64,000 bases of DNA from an uncultured Pseudoruegeria sp. (GTDB lineage: Bacteria; Pseudomonadota; Alphaproteobacteria; Rhodobacterales; Rhodobacteraceae). The stretch spans positions 124,001-188,000 of the forward strand of contig CANMJD010000003.1 in NCBI GenBank assembly GCA_947498155.1, in the 5' to 3' direction. The number at the start of each line of letters is the position of its first letter. Within the stretch, counting starts at the first letter, position 1. The notes beneath the pieces were generated by a model. The model made no database searches, was not told the DNA's origin, and saw only the letters and a list, made by a program, of their open reading frames with translations. Below are positions 36,364 to 49,084 of this stretch, piece after piece. The position numbers were made by a program, and so were the translations under genes.

Positions 36364-37020
36364 ATGGCAGAGAACACAGAAAAAACCGCATTAGTGACAG
36401 GCGCTTCGCGCGGTCTGGGCGCAGCTTTGGCCTTTGAACTGGCGACGAAAGGCTATCACGTCATCGCCGTTGGTCGCACCACCGGTGCGCTGGAGGAGCT
36501 GGATGACCGCATTCAGGCGGCAGGGGGCTCGGCCACGCTTGCACCGATGGATGTCACAACCGATGCGGCGATGATGCATCTGTGCCGTTCGATCCATGAT
36601 CGCTGGGGCGGGCTGGATTTCTGGGTTCATACGGCTGTGCATGCCGCACCTTTATCGCCTGCGGGCCATCTGGCGGCCAAGGATTGGGACAAAAGTGTTC
36701 TGGTCAATGTTACCGCACCGGGGCGTTTGATCGGCTATATCGAACCGCTGCTTCTGGCGCGTTCCGGTCAGGCGATATTCATGCGTGATGATCGTGCCGG
36801 ACAGAAATTCTTTGGCGCCTACGGGGCCAGCAAAGCCGCCCAGAACGCTCTTGTCGAAAGCTGGCAGGCCGAGACCGTCAAAACCGGTCCCAAAGTGCAT
36901 CTGCTTGCACCTGCCCCGATGGCCACCGCCACCCGCGCGCGTTTCTTTCCCGGCGAAGACCGCAGCCCGCTGGCGACGCCCGCCGCAGAAGCAAAGCGCC
37001 TGCTGTCGAGTATTTTATAA
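36364..37020 (+). CDS. SDR-family NAD(P)-dependent oxidoreductase
   Basis: A 218-residue short-chain dehydrogenase. TGASRGLG (residues 14-21) binds the cofactor, and VGRTT after the second strand suggests NADPH. The active site is in AYGASKAAQNA. In place of the usual NNAG there is HTAVHA, and the catalytic serine region reads FMRDDRAG, so one catalytic position looks unusual. Substrate unknown. It is convergent with kdgK. Confidence 0.78.
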   Translation: MAENTEKTALVTGASRGLGAALAFELATKGYHVIAVGRTTGALEELDDRIQAAGGSATLAPMDVTTDAAMMHLCRSIHDRWGGLDFWVHTAVHAAPLSPAGHLAAKDWDKSVLVNVTAPGRLIGYIEPLLLARSGQAIFMRDDRAGQKFFGAYGASKAAQNALVESWQAETVKTGPKVHLLAPAPMATATRARFFPGEDRSPLATPAAEAKRLLSSIL

Positions 37021-37033
37021 TCCGCAGACCCCC

Positions 37034-37061
37034 ATGCGCCGAGTAAAGAACTTCGGCGCAT
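37034..37061. terminator. Hairpin between convergent SDR and kdgK genes
   Basis: A perfect 9-bp stem ATGCGCCGA / TCGGCGCAT with a 10-base loop. It lies in the middle of the 52 bases between two convergent stops. No T-run follows on either side, so it is a hairpin of terminator position but not of full terminator type. Confidence 0.5.
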
Positions 37062-37072
37062 AAGACATTGAT

Positions 37073-37984
37073 TTACAGGCCAAAGCTTTCTGGATCGATC
37101 TCAACAAGAGCACCGGGTTTGCCGATAACCTGCGCCGATAGACGGCAGCCGATGGCGACGGCTTCGCTTGGCGACAAACCCGCATCCATACCGGCAATGA
37201 AACCGGCGTTAAACGCATCTCCGGCGGCGGTGGTATCCACGACAGTGTCAACCTTTTGCGGCGAAACCATCGCCTGAGTATCCGCTGTCATCACCCGTAC
37301 CGGATCAGGCCCATCCTTGACGATGACCAAAGAACAGCCCTGCGTCAGATAGCGGTTGCCCGTAGCTTCTTGGTCTGCGTCCTTAAAGAAGGCTTCTTCA
37401 TCCTCAAATGAGGGCAAAGCAATATCGGAAACCGCAGCGCCTTTCATAATCCAGTCGCACATCTCATCTGAGGATTGCCACAGGCGGGGCCGCAGGTTCG
37501 GATCAAAGGCAACCCGTACCCCTTTGGCCCGCGCATCCTGCAAAACAGACAACAGACGCGCGCGACCTTCGGGCGGTAGAACCGCAAGGGTAATACCAGA
37601 GAAAAAAGCGATATCCCCATGACTTACGTCAGGTAATTCAAGAAGGTCATCCGCCAGCGTGCGGGCCGCCGCCGTGTCGCGCCAATAGGAGAAACTGCGT
37701 TCCCCCTTGTTCAGCGAAATCATGTAAAGGCCGACATGCCCCCCTGCCCGTACGGTCAACTCGGGCTGGATGCCCGCATCCTGCATCATGGCGGTCATGC
37801 GATGGGACGGCTCGTCATCGCCAACAGCCGACAGATAGGCCACCTGCAATTCGGGACGGGCCAGCTTGCGCAGATACCATGAGGTGTTGAAGGTATCCCC
37901 AGCAAACCCCATCGCAAATTTGTTATCCCCGATCGACGAAAGCTCGACCATACATTCGCCAATGGCGATGAATTTCTGTGTCAC
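37073..37984 (-). CDS. kdgK: 2-keto-3-deoxygluconate kinase (PfkB family)
   Basis: A 303-residue ribokinase-like sugar kinase. The start FIAIGECMVELS and the C-terminal signature DTTAAGDAFNAGFIAG (catalytic Asp) are family marks, and the overall pattern is closest to KdgK, which phosphorylates KDG to KDPG for the Entner-Doudoroff pathway. The start is GTG, and its GTGA overlaps the stop of the upstream GntR gene, so the two are translationally coupled and the regulator probably controls this pathway. Confidence 0.85.
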   Translation of the reverse strand: MTQKFIAIGECMVELSSIGDNKFAMGFAGDTFNTSWYLRKLARPELQVAYLSAVGDDEPSHRMTAMMQDAGIQPELTVRAGGHVGLYMISLNKGERSFSYWRDTAAARTLADDLLELPDVSHGDIAFFSGITLAVLPPEGRARLLSVLQDARAKGVRVAFDPNLRPRLWQSSDEMCDWIMKGAAVSDIALPSFEDEEAFFKDADQEATGNRYLTQGCSLVIVKDGPDPVRVMTADTQAMVSPQKVDTVVDTTAAGDAFNAGFIAGMDAGLSPSEAVAIGCRLSAQVIGKPGALVEIDPESFGL

Positions 37985-38670
37985 GTTTCTTCCTCAAAAA
38001 ACTGTTCGTTACAGGCCCGAAGGCCCGGCAAATCTGTGTTGATCCGCAGCAAATGTGTCTGCAGGAGCCGTTCAAGCCCCCGTTGGTCTTTGATCAGCAG
38101 TGTTGCCAAAAGCGCTTTGTGTTCGGCAAGCGCCTGCGGTCCCACATCCGACATCGACAAAAAGCGCGCCCGATCAATATGGGCTTTCTGATCCTGAATC
38201 AGTGCCCAGACGGTCTCATGTCCGGACAAGGCACAGATCGCTTGATGAAACCGGTCATCCGCCCGTTGAAACGCTGCGTTGTCCTTGGCGGTGATGGCGG
38301 CCTGTTGTTCCTCAAGAATGCCCGCGAAGCGCACTTCGGCCTCTGCATCGATGCGCCCGAAGGCATCTTTGAAGCAGGCCGTTTCCAGCGCCAGCCGAAT
38401 AAAACTGGCTTCTTTCACCCGATGGTCAGAGATTTTGGTTACAAGGGTCGCCCGTTGGGGCCGCACCTTAAGAAAATCAAGCTGGGATAGCCGGTAAAAT
38501 GCTTCTCGCACCGGTTGGCGCGATACATCCAGACGTTTGGCCAATTCGACCTCTGACACTTTGCTGCCCGGCGGCAATTCAAGTGATATAATGGCATGAT
38601 ACAACGACTCATAAACCCGATCCGCCGTCGAGGGGCTGGCCTTATAGATGAGGGTCGAGAGTTTGGGCAT
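37981..38670 (-). CDS. GntR-family transcriptional regulator (FCD type)
   Basis: A 229-residue regulator. The N-terminal winged helix (residues about 15-80) contains LDVSRQPVREAFYRLSQLDFLKVRPQRATLV, and the C-terminal FCD domain is all helical with the metal- and ligand-binding residues (DDRFHQAI, SDVGPQALAEHKALL). The FCD class senses sugar acids and other organic acids, in line with kdgK downstream. A long upstream region (38671-38830) may contain its own operator; I did not recognise one. Confidence 0.88.
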   Translation of the reverse strand: MPKLSTLIYKASPSTADRVYESLYHAIISLELPPGSKVSEVELAKRLDVSRQPVREAFYRLSQLDFLKVRPQRATLVTKISDHRVKEASFIRLALETACFKDAFGRIDAEAEVRFAGILEEQQAAITAKDNAAFQRADDRFHQAICALSGHETVWALIQDQKAHIDRARFLSMSDVGPQALAEHKALLATLLIKDQRGLERLLQTHLLRINTDLPGLRACNEQFFEEET

Positions 38671-38830
38671 GGCAAGCTGGATGTATTTTCAGTTGGATTT
38701 AACTACCATACTAGAATTCTTGAGCCAAGCCTTCCTTTGGGAGCGCGGATGCGAAGTCACCTTTTTGGCGGTATGGGCACGCCTGAACCCAAAGTGTACC
38801 GTTTTTCCCAAACCATCAACTTTCAAACTC

Positions 38831-38862
38831 AAAAAGGGCAGCTCTAAGTGCCGCCCTTTTTT
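38831..38862 (-). terminator. Terminator of the malEFG operon
   Basis: Arms AAAAGGGC and GCCCTTTT. Read on the minus strand, the stem is followed by TTTTTGAGTTT. It begins about 23 bases after the malG stop. Confidence 0.85.
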
Positions 38863-38884
38863 AGGTACTTTGTTGCTGTCCGGC

Positions 38885-39775
38885 TTATCCCTTGACCGCC
38901 CCGTCGCTTAGTCCCGAAACAAGGAAGCGTTGCGCAACCAGAAAAAGCGCTGTGATCGGCAGGCCCGAGAGCACTGCAGCCGCGGCAAAATCCCCCCAGA
39001 GGTATTTCTGCTCATAAAGGTACTGCCGCGCGCCGACGGCCAAAGTCATCTTATCGGTTTCCCGCAGCAAAACTGAGGCAACCGGATACTCGTTGATGAA
39101 AAAGATGAACGACAGCACAAAAACCACCGCCAAGATCGGCACCGACAAAGGCAGGAAGATATAGCGGAACGCCTGCCACGGGGTGGCCCCGTCAATTTGC
39201 GCCGCCTTATCCAGTGCCGGATCGATCGAGTCGAAATAGCCCTTGATGGTCCAGATATGCAGGGTGATCGCCGACAGATAGCTTAAAATCAGCGCCGGAT
39301 GGCTATCGACGCCAAGCCATGGCACCACGCGCCCCAAAGCATCAAAAATCGCATAGATCGCAACCACTGCGAGGGCGGCGGGGAACATCTGGATGATCAG
39401 CAATGTATCCAGCACCCCTTGGCGCCCTCTGAACGGCAGCCGTGCAAAGGCATAGGCCGAGGTAGTCGAAAGCGCCAGCACGCCGATAGAGGCAATCAGA
39501 CCAACTTTGATCGAATTCCACAGCCAGAGCAGCACCGGATAGGGCGGTTTAATCACTGTGCCATCGGCGCGGGTGTATTCAAACCCAAGCGCCAGTGCCC
39601 AATGTTCAAGTGTCGGGTTTTCAGGAAAGAGCGATCCGGTCGAAAAGTTACCCTCGCGAAAGGAAATCGACAGAACCATGAGAAAGGGAAACATGATCAG
39701 CGCGATAAAAACCAACAGGATGCCGTGGGCGATCAGCTTGCGGCGGAACAGCTCGGATTTGCTTTCAACGATCAT
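38885..39775 (-). CDS. malG: Maltose/maltodextrin ABC transporter permease MalG
   Basis: A 296-residue permease with six membrane helices. The EAA loop [24 protein letters not shown] contacts the ATPase MalK. It matches MalG, the second permease of the maltose/alpha-glucoside importer. The malF stop overlaps its start by one base, and a terminator follows. Confidence 0.9.
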   Translation of the reverse strand: MIVESKSELFRRKLIAHGILLVFIALIMFPFLMVLSISFREGNFSTGSLFPENPTLEHWALALGFEYTRADGTVIKPPYPVLLWLWNSIKVGLIASIGVLALSTTSAYAFARLPFRGRQGVLDTLLIIQMFPAALAVVAIYAIFDALGRVVPWLGVDSHPALILSYLSAITLHIWTIKGYFDSIDPALDKAAQIDGATPWQAFRYIFLPLSVPILAVVFVLSFIFFINEYPVASVLLRETDKMTLAVGARQYLYEQKYLWGDFAAAAVLSGLPITALFLVAQRFLVSGLSDGAVKG

Positions 39776-41310
39776 CAGCGGGCACTCCGTTTGGCGGCAA
39801 GACGTTGCATGACGCGGAAATTGGCATAGGCAATAATGCCGGTGATGGCAAAAATCAGCGTCGAGATTGCACCGGCCATGCCAAAGTTCTGACCTGAATC
39901 GCCAAAGGCGATCTGGAAGGTGAAAGAGCCGAGCAAATCGGTGGACCCCGCAGGCAGCAAGGTGCCCGGAATATCCGGCCCGCCCCGCGTCAGCAGCAGG
40001 ATCAACACGATATTATTGAAGTTAAAGGCGAAATTGGCGATCAACAGCGGCACTGAAGGCGGCAGGATTTGCGGCAAGGTAATCGAGAAGAAACACCGCA
40101 CCGGCCCTGCGCCTTCGAGAGCGGCGGCTTTGTAGTGGTCGCGCGGCACCGCTTGCAGGAACCCTGCAATCAGCAGCATCCAATAGGGATAGCCGAGCCA
40201 TGTATTGACCATCAACAGCATCGTGCGCGCCAGCGCGGGGTCAGTAAACCAATCGGGCTTTAACCCGAAAAGCTGGCTCAGGATCAGGTTGATTTCACCG
40301 AAATTCTGGTTGAACAGCCCGCGAAACACGAGGATCGAAATAAACGATGGCACCGCATAGGGCAGGATCAACAGCACACGGTACAGCCCCGCGAACCGCA
40401 GGTAGGGCCATTCAAGGATCACCGCCAGCGTGGTGCCAACGCCAAAGGTCAACAGCATCGACACAAAGGCAAAGGTAAAGGTCCAGATAAAGATCTGGAA
40501 TATCGGCTGACGGATGCCTTCGTTGGTAGCGATATCGGCAAAGTTCTCCCAGCCGATGTTCACGCGCCAGCCCGGGGTGACTTTGCTGCCGTCTTGGGCC
40601 TCATAAAAACCGGTTTCGGCATTCGGGGTCAAACGGCTGCCATCCGAGCCAACAAGCACATCATTGTCCTGCAACGTATAAAGCGGGCTGCTGGCGGAAA
40701 AGGCCCGTAAGCCATCCATCGTCAGCGCACCGCCTTCCGGCGTGGCCACGACCAGCGTTTGCAACAGATCGCGCTGCGCCAGCACTTCTTTCAGGACAAC
40801 GGTTTCGGGGGCGGTCAAGGCAGTTTCCGCCGTCAGATCAGGCCCTTGCGTAATCGGAGGCGTAATCAGCGCCGTGCGATCACCATCGGCGGGGAAATAC
40901 AATTCACCCGCAGTGGTCAATGCAAAGGGACGTTTGCTGCCCTCTTCTTTGACAAGGGTCTGCAGGTGATAGGCTTGCACCCGTTCAAGCGTCAAAAGAT
41001 TGGTGGCCGAGTAATTGGTAAAGCCGATGGCCGAGGTATAAATTACCGGCAAAACGATAAAGACCGCGACGGCGGCGACACCGGGAAAGACAAAACGCCA
41101 TGTGTAAAACCGCGACCAGCCATAAAGGATGACGATGGCGGTCCCAAGGGCAAAGGTTAGAACGGCGAAAACCGCTTCTCCGGCCATGTAAAGCCCCCAG
41201 ATGACATAGAGAAAGGCCAGCGCAACACCGGTCAGCCCCGCCCATTTCATCAGGCGTGCCCCCTGCCCCGTCTGGGCAACGGTTGCTGGAATATCTTCGG
41301 CTGTGGCCAT
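39775..41310 (-). CDS. malF: Maltose/maltodextrin ABC transporter permease MalF
   Basis: A 511-residue permease with about eight helices. Unlike most CUT1 permeases it has a large periplasmic loop (about residues 90-270) between the early helices, the P2 domain typical of enterobacterial MalF that touches the binding protein. EAA loop: [24 protein letters not shown]. The second half carries [20 protein letters not shown] and [26 protein letters not shown], both MalF marks. It lies 60 bases after malE and overlaps malG. Confidence 0.92.
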   Translation of the reverse strand: MATAEDIPATVAQTGQGARLMKWAGLTGVALAFLYVIWGLYMAGEAVFAVLTFALGTAIVILYGWSRFYTWRFVFPGVAAVAVFIVLPVIYTSAIGFTNYSATNLLTLERVQAYHLQTLVKEEGSKRPFALTTAGELYFPADGDRTALITPPITQGPDLTAETALTAPETVVLKEVLAQRDLLQTLVVATPEGGALTMDGLRAFSASSPLYTLQDNDVLVGSDGSRLTPNAETGFYEAQDGSKVTPGWRVNIGWENFADIATNEGIRQPIFQIFIWTFTFAFVSMLLTFGVGTTLAVILEWPYLRFAGLYRVLLILPYAVPSFISILVFRGLFNQNFGEINLILSQLFGLKPDWFTDPALARTMLLMVNTWLGYPYWMLLIAGFLQAVPRDHYKAAALEGAGPVRCFFSITLPQILPPSVPLLIANFAFNFNNIVLILLLTRGGPDIPGTLLPAGSTDLLGSFTFQIAFGDSGQNFGMAGAISTLIFAITGIIAYANFRVMQRLAAKRSAR

Positions 41311-41370
41311 TGTCTGCTCCCCCGATCTAAGGTGATTGCGAGCGGCATGAAGACGCCGCCCGCGATTGGA

Positions 41371-42540
41371 TTAATCCGCCAGAATACGGGTTTCAGCCGC
41401 TTTCAATGCTTCTTCAACGGAGGATTGACCGCCGGTGATGGCTTTCAACGCGGGCTCCATCGAGGACCAGAATTTACCCATGGCCGGGATCGACGGCATT
41501 GGCACACCGGTGCGGGCGTTTTCCAAAGTTGCGGCGATTAGCTCATCGCTGCCGACTTTTTCGGCAAAGGAAACAGAGGCCACAGCCCCCAGAGGCACGT
41601 CGTTGTTCACCGTTTCCAGACCAGCGTCTGTCAGCATGTAGTTTTCGATGAACTCAACCGCGATGTCCTTGTTCGGGCTGGCGGCGTTTACGGTTGCTGC
41701 CAATACGCCAACAAAGGCTTTGGAGGGCTTGCCATCCACAGAGGGGATCGGCGCGACACCAAAATTCACACCCGATTGCTGCAAGTTGGACCAAGCCCAT
41801 GGGCCGTTGATCACCATGGCAGTATCACCCTTGTTGATCGCTGCATCCATCACGCCGTAGTCCACACCAGTGGGCATAACGCCACCATCAATCAGGGATT
41901 TCACCACAGATGCACCCGCAATGGCACCGGCATTGGCAACGCCGGTTGCGGTTGCATCATAATTGCCATCGACTTTTTCAAAGGCAAAACCGCCGCCCGC
42001 CATCAGCAGCGGGAAGGTGAAATAGGTGTTGTTATAGTCCCACATGATCGGAGAGCTGACGCCCTCGATTTTCAGATCGACGATCTCTTCCATGGTGGCC
42101 GGAGGTGTATCGATCAGGTCCTTGTTGTAGATCAGACCAACGGCTTCGACCGCCATGGGATAGCCCCAGACCTTGCCGTCAAAAGTGACAGCGTCCCAGG
42201 TGAAATCAAAGGTATTGGCTTTGATCGCATCAGAAGGTTCAACCGGCGAAATCAATCCCCCCGCAGCCCATTCGCCAAAACGGTCATGGGCCCAGATAAA
42301 GATGTCCGGCCCCTGCCCGTTTGCGGCAGCTTGCTGGAATTTGTCGGTGACGGATTCAGGGTGCTCTACCACCACCTCAACGCCCAATTCTTCGGCGAAT
42401 TTATCGCCGACTTCCTGCAGGCCGTTAAAGCCTTTATCGCCGTTGATCCAGATGGTTAGCTTGCCTTCTTCAAGCGCAACAGCCGGTGTTGCGGCCAGCA
42501 AAGCCAGCACGGATAACGTGCTCTTAAGTTTCATCGTCAT
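41371..42540 (-). CDS. malE: Maltose/maltodextrin-binding protein MalE
   Basis: A 389-residue periplasmic protein with signal peptide [22 protein letters not shown]. The mature part is strikingly like enterobacterial Mal[88 protein letters not shown] and [16 protein letters not shown]. It delivers maltose or maltodextrins to MalFG. Upstream GGGAG lies 9 bases before the ATG at 42540; a longer frame to 42618 overlaps the glucosidase gene. Confidence 0.95.
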   Translation of the reverse strand: MTMKLKSTLSVLALLAATPAVALEEGKLTIWINGDKGFNGLQEVGDKFAEELGVEVVVEHPESVTDKFQQAAANGQGPDIFIWAHDRFGEWAAGGLISPVEPSDAIKANTFDFTWDAVTFDGKVWGYPMAVEAVGLIYNKDLIDTPPATMEEIVDLKIEGVSSPIMWDYNNTYFTFPLLMAGGGFAFEKVDGNYDATATGVANAGAIAGASVVKSLIDGGVMPTGVDYGVMDAAINKGDTAMVINGPWAWSNLQQSGVNFGVAPIPSVDGKPSKAFVGVLAATVNAASPNKDIAVEFIENYMLTDAGLETVNNDVPLGAVASVSFAEKVGSDELIAATLENARTGVPMPSIPAMGKFWSSMEPALKAITGGQSSVEEALKAAETRILAD

Positions 42541-42568
42541 TGTATCTTTCTCCCGTTTTTCTCTGTCG

Positions 42569-44212
42569 TCATTCTTTGTTTGCAAAGTAGCTGCTGAACC
42601 CGTCGAGGGTGACGACACCCTCGTCGGCAGCCCCGATCAAATCACTGAACTGGCCATCTGGCAGCGTAAACTGAACGGGTGTTTCGGTGAGGTTGAACAG
42701 GCATAGCGTCGTTTCGCCCTGATGGCTGCGCAGATAAGCCAGCCCCTCCTCCCAATCGATGAAGGTGATGTCCCCATGGATGAGCGACGGACGGGTTTTG
42801 CGGAAAGCCAGAAATTCGCGATAGAATTCAAGGATAGACCCCTTGACCCCTTCTTGCGTGTCCACGGCGGCCTTCAGATGCGGTTCTGTAACCGGCAGCC
42901 ATGTTTTGTTGGCCGACGAGAACCCGCCGTTGGACGCTTTGGAATTCCAGACCATCGGTGTGCGGCAACCGTCACGGCCCTTGAATTCGGGCCAGAAAGT
43001 AATGCCATAGGGATCCGTCAGATCCTCGAATTGCAATTCCGCTTCGGTCAGCCCCAGCTCTTCACCCTGATACAGACATACCGAGCCTTTCAGCGATAAC
43101 AGCAGGCTGACGGCCTGTTTGGCCACGCGGCTTGGGTCATCACAGAGATGTGCCCAACGGCCCATGTGGCGCACCACGTCATGATTGGAAAACGCCCAAC
43201 ACGCCCATGAATTGCCTTGCGAAAACTTTACACTGGCCTCTTCGAACCGTTCCACACAGCCGCGGAAATGCGCCACCGAATACTCAGGGCTGAGCATGTC
43301 AAAAGAATAGCACATCTGCAGCCGGTCGCCATTGGCGGTATATTCCGCCATAGTTTGCAAGGAGCGTTCACCATCACCGACCTCGCCCACCGCAGCCGCG
43401 CCGGGGTATTGATTCAGCAATGCGCGGAAATCTTTCAGAAAATCAACATTTTCCGGCTGTGTTTTATCATAGATATGTTCTTGATACCCATAGGGGTTGA
43501 TGTCCGGAATATCGTTATTCGCGCCGGAATACGGCGGGTTACTGCGCAGTTCCTTGTCGTGCACATAGAAGTTCACCGTATCCAGACGGAACCCGTCCAC
43601 ACCGCGATCCAGCCAAAATTTGACAGTCTCAAGCAGCGTTTTTTGAACATCCGGATTGTGAAAGTTCAAATCTGGTTGGCTGGAGAGGAAATTATGCATG
43701 AAATATTGTTTGCGCCGCGGGTCCCACGTCCAGGCCGGTCCGCCAAAAATCGACTGCCAGTTGTTGGGCGCCGACCCATCGGGGCTTGCGTCGGCCCAAA
43801 CGTACCAGTCGGATTTAGCGTTATCCTTAGAGGCGCGGCTTTCGGTGAACCAGTCATGTTGATCCGACGTATGGCTTAGCACCTGATCGATCATCACCCG
43901 CAAGCCAAGCGCATGGGCTTTGGCCACGAGCGCGTCAAAATCGGCAAGGGTGCCAAAGATCGGGTCGACGTCGCAGTAGTCCGACACGTCATACCCCATG
44001 TCTTTCATCGGCGACTTAAAGAAAGGCGAAAGCCAGATCGCATCCACCCCAAGGCCCGCGATGTGATCAAGGCGGCGGGTGATCCCCTTGAGGTCGCCGA
44101 TCCCGTTGCCCGTATCATCCTGATAGGAGCGCGGGTAGATTTGATAGATCACCGCACCGCGCCACCAATCCACGTCACCAGCCATTAGGGTATTGTTATG
44201 TGATGTCGTCAT
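42569..44212 (-). CDS. aglA: Alpha-glucosidase (GH13)
   Basis: A 547-residue cytoplasmic enzyme of glycoside hydrolase family 13, subgroup of oligo-1,6-/alpha-glucosidases. [24 protein letters not shown] opens the barrel; catalytic residues are Asp211 ([11 protein letters not shown]), Glu277 (GEVGD) and Asp345 (FSNHDVVRH). It hydrolyses the maltose or related glucosides brought in by MalEFGK. The start at 44212 has GGGGGA as ribosome site. It is first in the operon aglA-malE-malF-malG. Confidence 0.95.
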   Translation of the reverse strand: MTTSHNNTLMAGDVDWWRGAVIYQIYPRSYQDDTGNGIGDLKGITRRLDHIAGLGVDAIWLSPFFKSPMKDMGYDVSDYCDVDPIFGTLADFDALVAKAHALGLRVMIDQVLSHTSDQHDWFTESRASKDNAKSDWYVWADASPDGSAPNNWQSIFGGPAWTWDPRRKQYFMHNFLSSQPDLNFHNPDVQKTLLETVKFWLDRGVDGFRLDTVNFYVHDKELRSNPPYSGANNDIPDINPYGYQEHIYDKTQPENVDFLKDFRALLNQYPGAAAVGEVGDGERSLQTMAEYTANGDRLQMCYSFDMLSPEYSVAHFRGCVERFEEASVKFSQGNSWACWAFSNHDVVRHMGRWAHLCDDPSRVAKQAVSLLLSLKGSVCLYQGEELGLTEAELQFEDLTDPYGITFWPEFKGRDGCRTPMVWNSKASNGGFSSANKTWLPVTEPHLKAAVDTQEGVKGSILEFYREFLAFRKTRPSLIHGDITFIDWEEGLAYLRSHQGETTLCLFNLTETPVQFTLPDGQFSDLIGAADEGVVTLDGFSSYFANKE

Positions 44213-44249
44213 TCGTCCCCCTTCAGACAGAATCGTCCGCTCGTCCATT

Positions 44250-44265
44250 TTGAAAGCGCTTTCAA
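44250..44265. promoter_or_regulatory. LacI-type operator upstream of aglA-malEFG
   Basis: TTGAAAGCGCTTTCAA is a perfect 16-bp palindrome with the CG centre typical of LacI-family sites, 38 bases before the aglA start. It is the likely binding site of the regulator encoded at 44462. Confidence 0.9.
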
Positions 44266-44413
44266 TATTTTCATTTCACCCCCTCCTGTCAACATCTTTC
44301 AACACCCTACCAAAATAACCCTATTTATATAGGTTAACCCACCGACACTCTAAAGAAATGGCTCGACAGCGGGGAAGAGGCTTGAAATATTAGTTCGCCT
44401 GTGTCAAAAATAA

Positions 44414-44427
44414 TGAAAGCGCTTTCA
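44414..44427. promoter_or_regulatory. LacI-type operator upstream of lacI-malK
   Basis: TGAAAGCGCTTTCA, a perfect 14-bp palindrome identical in its core to the site at 44250, lies 35 bases before the regulator start. The two sites sit at either end of the divergent promoter region, 163 bases centre to centre, so looping is possible. Confidence 0.88.
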
Positions 44428-44461
44428 AAGGCGGAAGCCACTTCGACAGGGAGGGAACAAG

Positions 44462-45472
44462 ATGAATCTAAAAGACCTATCAGAACATCTGGGCCTGTCG
44501 CAGGCCACTGTCAGCCGCGCGTTGAACGGCTACTCCACGGTCAGCCCGAAAACCCGTGACAAAGTACTGGCTGCAGCCCAGCAGCTCAATTATCGCCCCA
44601 ACACCTCTGCTCGGCGCTTGGCCACAGGCAAGGCCGGGGCGTTTGGCATGGTGCTCAACCAGACCGATGATCTGCTGAATGATCCGCATTTTGTTGATTT
44701 CCTTGCCGGATTCACCAAAGAGCTGGCGGCGATGGATCTGGATGTTGTACTGACGGCCGCAGACGGGCTGGGCACATACCGCCGTTTTGCCACCACCGGA
44801 AAAGTCGACGGATTTGTCATTTCCGCGCCCAAGGTACGTGATGACCGCATTCAGGCCCTGTCGGAAATGAACTTCCCTTTTGTGGTGCACGGGCAGACCG
44901 AAATCCAAACGCCCTATGCGTTTTTTGACATCGCCAATGAGGATGCGTTTTTTGACGCGACCCGGCTGTTGATCAACTTGGGACACCAGCGAATCGCGCT
45001 GATCAACGGTCAGGCCGATACGATGTTTGCCCGCCAACGGCTGACCGGTTTCCAGAGGGCGCTAGCGCAGGCGGGTTTAAACTGTGACCCCGGCCTGATC
45101 CTGCATGGCGGTATGAGCGAAGACGAAGGCTATCGCCAGACCCAACATCTGTTCACCCTGCCCCAGCCTCCGACCGCTGTTCTATGCTCCTCAACGCTTT
45201 TGGTGCTGGGCCTCACCCGCCGCCTGCGCGACGAAGGGCTGGAAATGGGCCGCGACGTATCAGTGATTTCCCATGATGACGGGCTGTCCTCGATGAAAAC
45301 CGAAAATTTCTCGGTACCGCTGACCGTGACCCGCGCCCCGATCCGCACCGCAGGGCGTGAGATTGCCAAAATGCTGGTGGCCCTTTCCGAAGGGGCCGAT
45401 GTTTCAACCCTACAACGTATTGTGCCCGCCGATCTGATCGTGCGTGCCTCTACTTCTGCCGTTCTTAGATGA
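44462..45472 (+). CDS. LacI-family transcriptional regulator of maltose/alpha-glucoside use
   Basis: A 336-residue regulator. The N-terminal helix-turn-helix with hinge is NLKDLSEHLGLSQATVSRALNGYSTVSPKTR followed by LNYRPNTSARRLATG; a sugar-binding periplasmic-binding-protein-like domain follows. It resembles AglR-type repressors. It is divergent from aglA and directly upstream of malK, and two identical palindromes flank the intergenic space, so it most likely represses both arms and itself. Confidence 0.93.
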   Translation: MNLKDLSEHLGLSQATVSRALNGYSTVSPKTRDKVLAAAQQLNYRPNTSARRLATGKAGAFGMVLNQTDDLLNDPHFVDFLAGFTKELAAMDLDVVLTAADGLGTYRRFATTGKVDGFVISAPKVRDDRIQALSEMNFPFVVHGQTEIQTPYAFFDIANEDAFFDATRLLINLGHQRIALINGQADTMFARQRLTGFQRALAQAGLNCDPGLILHGGMSEDEGYRQTQHLFTLPQPPTAVLCSSTLLVLGLTRRLRDEGLEMGRDVSVISHDDGLSSMKTENFSVPLTVTRAPIRTAGREIAKMLVALSEGADVSTLQRIVPADLIVRASTSAVLR

Positions 45473-45480
45473 GATCCGAT

Positions 45481-46560
45481 ATGACCGACACACAAGTTCT
45501 TTCCACCGTGAACCTCAAGAAATCCTATGGTGAGGTCGAGGTCTTGCACGATATCTCTGTCGCCATGGAGAGCGGCGATTTTCTGGTGCTTCTGGGGCCG
45601 TCGGGCTGCGGAAAATCCACCCTGCTGAACTGCATCGCAGGTCTGGAAGCGATCACCGCCGGCCAGCTGCAAATTGGCGGCAAGGATATGACACAGGTGC
45701 CGCCTCGGGATCGTGATATCGCAATGGTGTTTCAATCCTACGCACTTTATCCGACGATGACCGTGGGCGAAAACATCACCTTCGGCATGAAAGTGCGCGG
45801 CATCGACAAAGCCACCCAGCAGGCGGCATTGGCGCGGGTTGCCAGTGTTTTGCAGATCGAGCCGCTGTTGCAGCGCAAACCTTCCGAATTGTCGGGCGGG
45901 CAGCGCCAGCGGATCGCCATGGGACGGGCTTTGGTGCGCGACCCCAAGCTGTTTTTGTTTGACGAACCGCTCTCCAATCTGGATGCAAAGCTGCGGGTGG
46001 AAATGCGGGCCGAAATCCGTCGCCTGCATGAAACAGTCAATGCCTCCATCGTCTATGTGACCCACGATCAGATCGAAGCCATGACCCTTGCCACCAAAAT
46101 TTGCGTGATGAATCAGGGGTATGTGCAGCAATTCGGCTCACCGGACGAGATTTACTTCCGTCCGGCCAATACTTTTGTGGCGCGCTTTATGGGCAATCCG
46201 CCGATGAACCTGATCGCCGCAACGGCATCCCCCACCGCAACCGGCAGCACGCTTTCTTTGGCCAGCCATAGTGCAAAAGTGCCCGTTTCCCTGCCCGAGG
46301 GGCCCGTGCAATTCGGGTTCCGTCCGGAGGATGCCGAAATCGTCACCGCACCGGCAACCTTTACCACCCCTTTCACCATCCAGCGGATCGAGCGGACAGG
46401 TGGCGACAGCTATGCCGAAGTCATGCTCGGGGAAACCATGATCAATATCCGCCTGCCCGCCCGCACCTCTTTACAGGCCGGAGATGAACTGAACGTTAAA
46501 TTGCCCGATCACGCGCTGCATTTCTTTGATGACCAGACCGGTACACGCTGTGCCGACTAA
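45481..46560 (+). CDS. malK: Maltose-type ABC transporter ATP-binding protein MalK
   Basis: A 359-residue ATPase of the CUT1/MalK group: Walker A LGPSGCGKSTLLNC, Q-loop MVFQSYALYP, signature LSGGQRQRIAMGRA, Walker B LFLFDEPLSNLDAKLR, then the C-terminal regulatory TOBE domain from about residue 240. It energises MalFG. It is placed downstream of the regulator instead of behind malG. An ATG overlapping the regulator stop (45469) is an alternative start; MTDTQVLS at 45481 looks more natural. Confidence 0.92.
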   Translation: MTDTQVLSTVNLKKSYGEVEVLHDISVAMESGDFLVLLGPSGCGKSTLLNCIAGLEAITAGQLQIGGKDMTQVPPRDRDIAMVFQSYALYPTMTVGENITFGMKVRGIDKATQQAALARVASVLQIEPLLQRKPSELSGGQRQRIAMGRALVRDPKLFLFDEPLSNLDAKLRVEMRAEIRRLHETVNASIVYVTHDQIEAMTLATKICVMNQGYVQQFGSPDEIYFRPANTFVARFMGNPPMNLIAATASPTATGSTLSLASHSAKVPVSLPEGPVQFGFRPEDAEIVTAPATFTTPFTIQRIERTGGDSYAEVMLGETMINIRLPARTSLQAGDELNVKLPDHALHFFDDQTGTRCAD

Positions 46561-46604
46561 GCCTGCCCTTGAAGCGGCGCAGTTTATCATCTAAGGCTGA
46601 TGGA

Positions 46605-46627
46605 ACGGGGCAAGGTGCCCCGTTTTT
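46605..46627 (+). terminator. Rho-independent terminator of lacI-malK
   Basis: Arms ACGGGGCA and TGCCCCGT close an AGG loop and are followed by TTTT, 45 bases after malK. This also shows that the following gene starts at 46645 and not upstream. Confidence 0.93.
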
Positions 46628-46644
46628 CTTTGGAAGCGGCCTTC

Positions 46645-48914
<2,270 letters not shown>

Positions 48915-48939
48915 TCACTTCAATCTGAATAAATGATGA

Positions 48940-48968
48940 AGGGCGTACAGAAATGTACGCCCTTTTTA
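48940..48968 (+). terminator. Rho-independent terminator of eno
   Basis: Arms AGGGCGTAC and GTACGCCCT close AGAAAT and are followed by TTTTT, 26 bases after the stop. Confidence 0.93.
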
Positions 48969-49084
48969 TGTGTAAAAAGGACCGCTGCACCGACTGGCAT
49001 AAACCAAATATGAGTTGCAGTATGGCCAATATGTTCTCATAATGTTCTCAAGTGATGCGGCGTGAGTCGAAAAGGACAATTGCC

